From Desulfobulbaceae bacterium UBA2213 (GTDB lineage Bacteria > Desulfobacterota > Desulfobulbia > Desulfobulbales > Desulfocapsaceae), in NCBI GenBank assembly GCA_002327225.1, contig DCUN01000200.1, positions 1,964-7,224 of the forward strand: 5,261 nt of DNA, written 5' to 3'. The notes beneath the pieces are model-generated. The model made no database searches. It was given only the letters and a program-made list of their open reading frames with translations, and was not told the origin of the DNA. Shown here in pieces: positions 1 to 5,261 of the stretch. A program made the translations under genes and the position numbers. How positions within the stretch are numbered: the first letter of the stretch is position 1; every line of letters starts with the position of its first letter.

Positions 1-1411
1 TGACCAGCACCGCGATAAAAAAGCGAAGGGCCACCGCAAAATCCACTCCGCCCAAGAGATACCAGGCTAGTCCTGTCAGGATCGCCACGACAATCACCAC
101 CGGCACAAAATAGAGGCTTATCCGATCCGCCATGCCGGCAATAGGGGCCTTGGAACCCTGCGCTACCTGCACCATCCTGACAATCCGCGCCAGCAGGGTA
201 TCCTGCCCCACCTGCTCGGCGCCTATCTGCAGAACCCCATTTTTATTCAGGGTACCGCAGGTAACTCTGTCCCCTTCTTTTTTAGAGACCGGCAGGCTCT
301 CACCAGTGATCATGGATTCATCCACCGCCGTCCGCCCACGGACGATCAATCCGTCCACTGGAATACGCTCACCCGGCCGCACCAGCAGCACGTCTCCAGA
401 CTCAATCTCCTCGACCAGGATCTCAGTCTGCTCCTCGCCTTTCAGAAGAATGGCCGTATCCGGGGTCAACTGCATCAACTTGGCTATGGCATCAGAGGTG
501 TGCGACTTGGAGCGGGTCTCCATATATTTCCCCAGCGAGACCAGGGCGATCAGCACCCCTGCCGATTCAAAGTAAAGATCCATGGCCAGCAGGGCCGACC
601 TGTGCGTATCGGCGCCCAGCATAATCTCCAGCAGATTCCAGGTGGAATAGACAAAGGCGGCGCCGGTGCCTATGGCGATCAGGGAATCCATATTGGGAAC
701 CCGTCGCAGCAGAGCCGGGATGCCGACAAGATAAAAACTGCGGCCCAGCACCATGATGGGGATCACCAGACAGAACTGGAGCAGGGCAAATCGCAAGGGA
801 GAATGATGAGGGTCAATAACGGACGGCAAGGGCAGTCCCAGCATCTCTCCCATGGAGATAAGAAGCAGGAGCGCGGCCAGCCCCAGCGACCAGAAAAGGT
901 GCGTCTTCATGGCCGCAAGACGCACAAGTGCCTCCTGACGTTTCCTGGCAAACTGATCCAGGCCGGCGCTCACCGGCCTGGCCTGAAAACCCAGATTGGC
1001 GATGGCCTCACGGATCTGCCGCTGGGAGGTCAGATCCTTATGATAGACCACTTTCCCCGTCTCTGTCACCAGATTGACCCCTACTGACACCACCCCGGCC
1101 AGCCCGGAGACAACCTTTTCAACGCGGGTGGAACAGGAGGCACAGTGCATGCCGCTTATGGCAAGCTCAAGGGTCAGCTCCTCCGCATCCTCTTCCTGTT
1201 CCAGCTCAAAGCCAAGTTCCTTGACACGACCGGCAATCAGATCAAAAGAAATAATACTCTCGTCCCAGGCAAGCTCCATCGACTCGGCAGCCAGGTTGAC
1301 CGATGCCAGCTCAACACCCTCTAGCCCCTGCAGCACGCGTTCAATGCGACTTGAGCAGGCGGCGCAACTCATCCCCTTCACTGCTACGCTTCTTTTTTCT
1401 ATGGAACCCAT
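1..1411 (-). CDS. copA: Copper-translocating P1B-type ATPase, N-terminal part (3' end outside the window)
   Basis: This is an inner-membrane pump that uses ATP to export Cu(I) from the cytoplasm. The window encodes its first 470 residues. Two N-terminal heavy-metal-associated domains are visible, with metal-binding motifs GMSCAAC (C16, C19) and GMHCASC (C90, C93). Hydrophobic segments follow at about 172-187, 208-230, 243-264 and 276-296; NMDSLIAIG (240-248) is the family's MDTLVALG-like motif. The actuator domain has RPGERIPVDG (345-354) and DESMITGES (364-372), whose TGE loop performs dephosphorylation. AQGSKAPI (417-424) leads into the fifth helix. The reading frame leaves the window at RFFIAVLV, where the family normally continues into the CPC motif; the phosphorylation and ATP-binding domains are therefore not visible. 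The ATG at 1411 has a good ribosome binding site and lies eight residues before the first HMA strand. Cu(I) specificity is inferred from the paired CxxC domains and overall resemblance, because the CPC motif and later helices cannot be checked. Silver or another soft metal is the main alternative. Confidence 0.93.
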   Translation of the reverse strand, partial: MGSIEKRSVAVKGMSCAACSSRIERVLQGLEGVELASVNLAAESMELAWDESIISFDLIAGRVKELGFELEQEEDAEELTLELAISGMHCASCSTRVEKVVSGLAGVVSVGVNLVTETGKVVYHKDLTSQRQIREAIANLGFQARPVSAGLDQFARKRQEALVRLAAMKTHLFWSLGLAALLLLISMGEMLGLPLPSVIDPHHSPLRFALLQFCLVIPIMVLGRSFYLVGIPALLRRVPNMDSLIAIGTGAAFVYSTWNLLEIMLGADTHRSALLAMDLYFESAGVLIALVSLGKYMETRSKSHTSDAIAKLMQLTPDTAILLKGEEQTEILVEEIESGDVLLVRPGERIPVDGLIVRGRTAVDESMITGESLPVSKKEGDRVTCGTLNKNGVLQIGAEQVGQDTLLARIVRMVQVAQGSKAPIAGMADRISLYFVPVVIVVAILTGLAWYLLGGVDFAVALRFFIAVLV

Positions 1412-1415
1412 GTCA

Positions 1416-1422
1416 CACCTCT
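1416..1422 (-). promoter_or_regulatory. Ribosome binding site of the copA-like gene
   Basis: Read on the minus strand the sequence is AGAGGTG, ending four bases before the ATG at 1411; its AGAGG core is six bases away. This supports that start codon. It is the only clear Shine-Dalgarno sequence among the three genes of the window. Confidence 0.6.
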
Positions 1423-1528
1423 ATTTCAGCGTTCTTCGCTTCAAAAAAAAATAATCATTTTCACCTTCAGATGGCAGCCATGAGTGAGAAAAACGGCCTT
1501 TCAACATCCTGCCGACCTGTCAACTTGC

Positions 1529-1546
1529 CATGAGGTTCATGAGGCC
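1529..1546. repeat. Tandem 9-bp direct repeat in the copA/selO intergenic region
   Basis: CATGAGGTT is followed directly by CATGAGGCC, so seven of nine bases are identical. A further CATGAG occurs at 1479-1484. Adjacent short direct repeats between divergent genes can be binding sites for a regulator, but no known operator is recognised here and chance is possible. Confidence 0.4.
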
Positions 1547-1614
1547 GGCCAAAGAAAGATCTGCTTCTATGTCACGCTCCGGCACTTGCTTCTGTCTTAT
1601 TGAGACTTACTATT

Positions 1615-1639
1615 AAACTCTTCTGAACCTCTTGCAAAA
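1615..1639 (+). repeat. Copy 1 of an imperfect ~25-bp direct repeat, upstream of selO
   Basis: This copy ends in CTCTTGCAAAA (1629-1639). Aligned with copy 2 at 3451-3474, 21 of 25 columns match with one gap: both read AAACT, then T, CTGA, two differing bases, and the identical 11-mer. It lies 67 bases before the selO ATG. The TTGCAA core is self-complementary. Function is unknown; it could be a regulatory site, a remnant of a small mobile element, or a recombination scar. Confidence 0.6.
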
Positions 1640-1706
1640 ACAAGATACACCTGTGTCCTTTCACTGCGAGGCATCTTTTTTCTGCCAACTTTTGCCATCC
1701 AACCTT

Positions 1707-3314
1707 ATGAATCCAGATACCCGTATCATAGACAAAACATTGCCCGCGTTCAAGAGCCGTTTCACGGCAGACTTGCCGGGCGACCCGGAGCAGACAAACA
1801 ATCGCCGCCAGGTTGATGCCTATTATTCCTTTGTCCAACCCACCCCGGTTGTTGCCCCGGAAACCATTGCCTACTCCCGCGAGGTAGCCGCATTACTTGA
1901 GCTGCCGCTTGAATTTTGCCAGTCACAGGCCTTTGCTGATCTCATGGCAGGCAATCGACTTCTGAACGACATGAGACCCTTTGCCATGTGTTATGGCGGC
2001 CATCAGTTCGGAAACTGGGCAGGCCAGCTTGGTGATGGCAGGGCCATCAACCTGGGCGAGGTGCAGAACAAACAGGGCGAGCACTGGAACGCGCAACTCA
2101 AGGGGGCCGGACCAACACCCTATTCACGCAATGGTGACGGGCGGGCCGTGCTGCGCTCATCCGTGCGTGAGTATCTGTGCAGCGAGGCCATGCATCATCT
2201 GGGTGTCCCGACAACGCGCGCCCTCAGCCTGGTTGCCACCGGTGAAAAGATCGTGCGTGACATGTTCTATGACGGCAATCCCCAGCACGAGCCGGGCGCT
2301 GTTGTCTGTCGCGTGGCACCATCATTCATTCGCTTCGGCAGTTTTGAGATTCTGGCCTCACGCGGCAGAACAGATCTTCTGCAACAGCTGCTGGACTTCA
2401 CCATCAGCAATGAGTTTCCCCACCTTGGCCTGCCGGGAAAAAAGACTTATCTCTCCTGGTTTGCAGAGGTCTGCCGCACGACCGCCCTGATGATTGTCGA
2501 GTGGTTGCGCGTTGGCTTTGTTCACGGGGTCATGAATACCGACAACATGTCTGTGCATGGGATCACCATCGATTATGGCCCCTACGGCTGGATCGACAAT
2601 TTTGACAAGGAGTGGACACCCAACACTACTGATGCTGCGCAGCGCCGGTATCGCTTCGGCAATCAGTCGCAGATCGCCCTGTGGAATCTGGGCCAACTGG
2701 CCAATGCGATCTATCCCTTAATCAATGAAGCCGAACCGTTGCAGCAGGCACTGGCTGTCTACACAGCAAGCTTTGAGCGTGGCTGGCAAGCCATGATGAC
2801 AGCAAAGTTAGGATTGTCATGCTACCGTCCAGAAGATGGAGCACTTATCAAAGAGCTGGAACTCATGCTCCAGGCCGAGGAAACGGACATGACACTCTTT
2901 TATCGTCAACTGGCTGACCTGGATCCAGAAAAGACCTTACAGGCAGAGACACCGGATATTGAAATAATCCAGCCTCTCATCTCCGCATTGTATAACGACA
3001 TCAGTGCCAGCCATGCCGCCAGGCTTGTGACATGGCTTCGACAATACGCGATCCGGAGAAGGAGTGACGGCAGGAATGAGAAAGAATGCCGCGCCGGTAT
3101 GAACCGGGTTAATCCGAAATATGTGCTGCGCAACTATCTGGCCCAAATGGCGATCGACAAGGCCGAGGCTGGAGACTATTCAATGATTCACGAGCTGGAA
3201 GAACTCTTACGCACCCCCTATGACGAACAGCCGGAGATGGAAGAATATGCCGGATTACGGCCAGACTGGGCGAGGACACGGGCGGGCTGTTCAATGCTGT
3301 CATGCAGCTCGTGA
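1707..3314 (+). CDS. selO: SelO/YdiU-family protein adenylyltransferase (AMPylase), Cys form
   Basis: This is a pseudokinase-fold enzyme of 535 residues. Characterised members transfer AMP from ATP to Ser, Thr or Tyr hydroxyls of proteins and are linked to redox stress. The N-terminus contains the family-typical LPGDPE (23-28) and QPTPV (44-48). GGHQFGNWAGQLGDGRAINLGE (97-118) is the glycine-rich region. K132 in QLKGAG and E155 form the expected Lys-Glu pair, 23 residues apart as in characterised SelO. HGVMNTDN (273-280) supplies D279 and N280, and D289 in IDYGP is the metal ligand; all key residues are present. RVAPSFIRFGSFE (202-214) and the C-terminal RPDW...GCSMLSCSS are also conserved. 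C533 (TGC codon) stands where eukaryotic homologues carry selenocysteine. The ATG at 1707 was chosen because family similarity begins just after it; an in-frame TTG at 1632 would add 25 unrelated residues and lies inside a repeat. There is no clear Shine-Dalgarno. The gene is intact; its protein targets cannot be told from the sequence. Confidence 0.95.
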   Translation: MNPDTRIIDKTLPAFKSRFTADLPGDPEQTNNRRQVDAYYSFVQPTPVVAPETIAYSREVAALLELPLEFCQSQAFADLMAGNRLLNDMRPFAMCYGGHQFGNWAGQLGDGRAINLGEVQNKQGEHWNAQLKGAGPTPYSRNGDGRAVLRSSVREYLCSEAMHHLGVPTTRALSLVATGEKIVRDMFYDGNPQHEPGAVVCRVAPSFIRFGSFEILASRGRTDLLQQLLDFTISNEFPHLGLPGKKTYLSWFAEVCRTTALMIVEWLRVGFVHGVMNTDNMSVHGITIDYGPYGWIDNFDKEWTPNTTDAAQRRYRFGNQSQIALWNLGQLANAIYPLINEAEPLQQALAVYTASFERGWQAMMTAKLGLSCYRPEDGALIKELELMLQAEETDMTLFYRQLADLDPEKTLQAETPDIEIIQPLISALYNDISASHAARLVTWLRQYAIRRRSDGRNEKECRAGMNRVNPKYVLRNYLAQMAIDKAEAGDYSMIHELEELLRTPYDEQPEMEEYAGLRPDWARTRAGCSMLSCSS

Positions 3315-3400
3315 TGGCAATCAATCAAGAGGGAAAAAACATTCCGCCTGTTCCTTTTCACATTGTACTCATCAGTAAGAAGGTTTACTTCCAGTGCCGG

Positions 3401-3418
3401 TATTGTTATTGTTATTAT
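3401..3418. repeat. Short tandem hexamer repeat (TATTGT, TATTGT, TATTAT)
   Basis: Three hexamers stand in tandem, the third with one change. They lie in the AT-rich part of the selO-sppA spacer, 110 bases before the sppA start, so a change in copy number could in principle alter promoter spacing. With only three units it may equally be chance low-complexity sequence. Confidence 0.45.
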
Positions 3419-3450
3419 TCTTTTTAATTTAGAAACAGTTAGCAGATGTA

Positions 3451-3474
3451 AAACTTACTGAGACTCTTGCAAAA
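3451..3474 (+). repeat. Copy 2 of the imperfect ~25-bp direct repeat, upstream of sppA
   Basis: It ends in the same CTCTTGCAAAA (3464-3474) as copy 1 at 1615-1639 and has the same orientation. It lies 53 bases before the sppA ATG. With copy 1 it brackets selO and its flanks, a unit of about 1.84 kb. No third copy was seen on either strand of the window. Confidence 0.6.
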
Positions 3475-3527
3475 TGACGGCTCATTCCCAGAAGCAAACT
3501 TCTTTTCCCTTATACGCCCACACATCC

Positions 3528-5261
3528 ATGAAAAATATCTTTGCCGCTCTCGCCACCCTCTTTCGCTGGATAGGAAAATTTCTCTCCACCACCCGAACTA
3601 TCATGGGCAACCTTTTCTTTCTGCTGCTCATTGCCATGATTTTCTTCACCTTTCTCTCCGAAAAAAAAATTCCGGTTATCAAAGACGCCACCCTTATCCT
3701 TTCCCTTTCCGGCGATATCGTGGAAGAAAAGCAACCCAGAGACCCAGTCACAGAGCTGCTGAGTGAGCTCACTATAACCCGACAGACACCCGCTGAAACC
3801 CTGCTCCAGGACGTCCTTGACGCCATCCACCATGCCGCCACCGATAGTCAGATCAAATGCATCCTCCTGGATCTGAAAGATCTTGGAACGGTGGGGCTCG
3901 ACCAGATGCAGACCATCGGAGAGGCCCTGAACCAGTTTAAAAAAAGCGGTAAAAAGATCATTGCCGCCGAAGATTACTACCCGCAGAAGGCGTATTATCT
4001 TGCCTCCTATGCTTCAGAGATCTACCTGAACCCCATGGGCGGCGTGGACCTCCACGGTTTTGGCGCTTATCCTCTCTTCTTTCGTGAAGCCCTGGAAAAA
4101 TTACGGATTAATTATCATGTCTTCCGGGTTGGCTCCTACAAATCGGCCGTCGAACCCATTCTCAGAGATTCCATGTCGCTGGAGGCCAAAGAACAAATGC
4201 GGGGGCTGCTCACCTCCCTGTGGTCCATCTTCACGACAGATATTACCAGACAACGCTCTCTCCCTGCTGACGCCGTTGATCACTATACCAATAACATTCC
4301 CGCAAAACTGGCAGCAGCAGGGGGCAGCACCGCACGCCTGGCCGTAGAAAGCAAACTGGTGGATGGCCTCAAAACGAGAGAAGAGATCCGCGCCTACCTG
4401 GCAAAACAGAGCGCAACTGCCCCTGACCATGGATTCAGCCAGATCAGCTTGAATAGTTATCTGCGCACCATCACTCCTTCCTTCCAGCCTCCACTGGTGG
4501 CTGCAGACAATACCATCGGTATCATTATAGCCGAGGGCATGATCCTTGATGGCGAACAAGCAGTGGGCGCCATTGGCGGCGACACCCTGGCATCCGTTAT
4601 TCGCAAGGCCCGTCTTGACGCCATGGTCAAGGCCGTCGTACTGCGTGTCAACTCCGGGGGAGGATCTGCCTTTGCCTCAGAGATCATTCGTCAGGAAATC
4701 CTTGAGCTGAAAAAAAGCAATAAACCTCTGGTGGTGTCCATGGGCTCCACTGCCGCCTCAGGCGGCTACTGGATCGCGGCAAACGCCAATGAAATTTGGG
4801 CTTCAACCGCCACCATCACTGGTTCCATCGGCATCTTCGCCGCCATCCCCACCTTTGAAAACAGCCTGGCCATCCTTGGCATTCACAGTGACGGCTTCGG
4901 CACCACCCAACTGGCTTCAGGCCTTAACGTCAGCCGCCCCCTGGCTCCACCCTTGAAGGAAGCCGTCCAGATGACCCTCGAACATGGCTACCAGCAGTTT
5001 CTCTCCCTGGTGGCCCAAGGCCGTCAGATGGACGATGAAAGAGTCCAAACCATTGCCGGCGGACGGGTTTTTCATGGCAAAGAGGCCCAAGAACTCGGCC
5101 TTATCGATAAAATAGGGACTCTGGAAGACGCCATCACATCTGCGGCAAAAATGGCAAAAATAGACGATTACTCACCAATCTACATCGAGAAACCACGCAG
5201 CTTCCTCGACGAAATGCTGGGGATTTTCAAGGGACAGGTCGCAGCCACCCTGCTGCGCCAA
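3528..5261 (+). CDS. sppA: Signal peptide peptidase SppA, 67K type (3' end outside the window)
   Basis: This is a membrane-anchored serine protease of family S49, which degrades signal peptides left in the inner membrane after secretion. The window encodes 578 residues; E. coli SppA has 618, so about 40 C-terminal residues are probably missing. The N-terminus matches the long-form family: a short amphipathic stretch, then one membrane segment (about 27-43), with the bulk of the protein expected in the periplasm. The tandem S49 domains are both present. The N-terminal domain has YKSAVEPILRDSM (204-216), where K205 is the general base (E. coli K209). The C-terminal domain has LRVNSGGGS (372-380) and STAASGGYWIA (407-417), where S411 is the nucleophile (E. 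coli S409), followed by TGSIGIF (431-437). Both catalytic residues are intact. The ATG at 3528 aligns directly with the start of E. coli SppA. An in-frame ATG at 3474 would add 18 unrelated residues, overlaps the repeat, and also lacks a Shine-Dalgarno, so it is less likely. Confidence 0.95.
   Translation, partial: MKNIFAALATLFRWIGKFLSTTRTIMGNLFFLLLIAMIFFTFLSEKKIPVIKDATLILSLSGDIVEEKQPRDPVTELLSELTITRQTPAETLLQDVLDAIHHAATDSQIKCILLDLKDLGTVGLDQMQTIGEALNQFKKSGKKIIAAEDYYPQKAYYLASYASEIYLNPMGGVDLHGFGAYPLFFREALEKLRINYHVFRVGSYKSAVEPILRDSMSLEAKEQMRGLLTSLWSIFTTDITRQRSLPADAVDHYTNNIPAKLAAAGGSTARLAVESKLVDGLKTREEIRAYLAKQSATAPDHGFSQISLNSYLRTITPSFQPPLVAADNTIGIIIAEGMILDGEQAVGAIGGDTLASVIRKARLDAMVKAVVLRVNSGGGSAFASEIIRQEILELKKSNKPLVVSMGSTAASGGYWIAANANEIWASTATITGSIGIFAAIPTFENSLAILGIHSDGFGTTQLASGLNVSRPLAPPLKEAVQMTLEHGYQQFLSLVAQGRQMDDERVQTIAGGRVFHGKEAQELGLIDKIGTLEDAITSAAKMAKIDDYSPIYIEKPRSFLDEMLGIFKGQVAATLLRQ

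Larger units (their letters stand above)
1412..1706. other. Divergent intergenic region between the copA-like gene and selO
   Basis: These 295 bases separate two divergently transcribed genes, so promoters for both should lie here. No convincing ORF or RNA gene is seen. On the minus strand there is a perfect TTGACA (plus-strand 1518-1523) that could be a -35 box for copA, but no good -10 box follows at 16-19 bases. On the plus strand, TTGCTT at 1586 and TACTAT at 1608, 16 bases apart, form a weak sigma70-like pair ahead of selO. A CueR-type dyad inside a 19-base spacer, usual for copper-induced copA promoters, was looked for and not found. Other contents are a run of nine A (1443-1451), a tandem 9-mer (1529-1546), the 8-bp palindrome GGCCGGCC (1543-1550) and one copy of the repeat shared with the sppA leader. 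Confidence 0.6.
3315..3527. other. Intergenic spacer between selO and sppA
   Basis: These 213 bases hold no credible ORF or RNA gene. The middle is AT-rich (about 3400-3456) and is the likeliest place for an sppA promoter, though no good -35/-10 pair stands out. No convincing terminator for selO is visible: the best hairpin (AGTAA and TTACT at 3374-3389) has only five AU-rich pairs and no adjoining T run. The last 30 bases before the sppA ATG are pyrimidine-rich and lack a Shine-Dalgarno sequence. The spacing argues for a separate sppA promoter, although read-through from selO cannot be excluded. Confidence 0.55.

Noticed and set aside
132..1533. Plus-strand ORFs of 76-195 residues (132-575, 500-1087, 1074-1454, 1303-1533)
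   Set aside because: They lie antisense to the copA-like gene, have low-complexity Ser/Thr/Pro- or Gln-rich translations and match no recognised family, while the minus strand carries every expected P1B-ATPase motif.
1494..1547. Inverted repeat CGGCCT (1494-1499) and AGGCCG (1542-1547)
   Set aside because: The stem is only six pairs with a 42-base loop and no T run, so it supports neither a terminator nor a structured RNA.
1646..1655. TACACCTGTG, a 7-of-8 match to the CopY-type cop box TACANNTGTA
   Set aside because: CopY operators belong to Firmicutes, the site is over 230 bases from the copA start, and a single near-match of this length is expected by chance.
1572..1838. Minus-strand ORF of 88 residues overlapping the selO start
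   Set aside because: Half of it is antisense to the conserved start of selO, and its translation shows no recognisable domain or ribosome binding site.
3374..3389. Possible selO terminator hairpin, AGTAA and TTACT
   Set aside because: Five weak pairs with no adjoining T run are too little for an intrinsic terminator.
3482..3841. Minus-strand ORFs of 107 and 119 residues over the start of sppA
   Set aside because: They are antisense to the SppA membrane segment and N-terminal domain, and their translations have no recognisable features.
4060..4687. ORFs at 4060-4347 (plus), 4101-4559 (minus) and 4457-4687 (minus)
   Set aside because: They are other-frame shadows of the conserved SppA coding sequence, which has both catalytic residues in one unbroken frame.

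Overview
The window holds three protein genes: the 5' part of a copper-exporting P-type ATPase gene (copA-like, minus strand), a complete selO gene for a SelO/YdiU-family protein AMPylase (plus strand), and most of an sppA gene for a long-form signal peptide peptidase (plus strand). The tandem-domain 67K-type SppA, the SelO with an Enterobacteria-like catalytic core, and the two-HMA-domain CopA together suggest a Gram-negative bacterium of moderate GC content. The overall flavour would fit a proteobacterium or Desulfobacterota lineage, but the genus cannot be fixed from the sequence alone.

Layout: 1-1411 (minus) is copA-like. It starts at 1411 and runs off the left edge just before the expected CPC metal-binding motif. 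1412-1706 is a divergent intergenic region with the copA ribosome binding site, a 9-bp tandem repeat and the first copy of a ~25-bp repeat. 1707-3314 (plus) is selO. 3315-3527 is an AT-rich spacer with a short hexamer repeat and the second copy of the ~25-bp repeat. 3528-5261 (plus) is sppA, open at the right edge and missing an estimated 40 or so C-terminal residues.

The three genes are probably separate transcription units: copA diverges from selO, and 213 bp separate selO from sppA. A loose shared theme is envelope and redox stress (copper efflux, redox-linked AMPylation, membrane peptide clearance), but the sequence shows no direct functional coupling.

No clearly novel system is visible. 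The most interesting unexplained signal is an imperfect ~25-bp direct repeat that brackets selO and lies 50-70 bp upstream of the start codons of both plus-strand genes. Both of those genes also lack a recognisable Shine-Dalgarno sequence.
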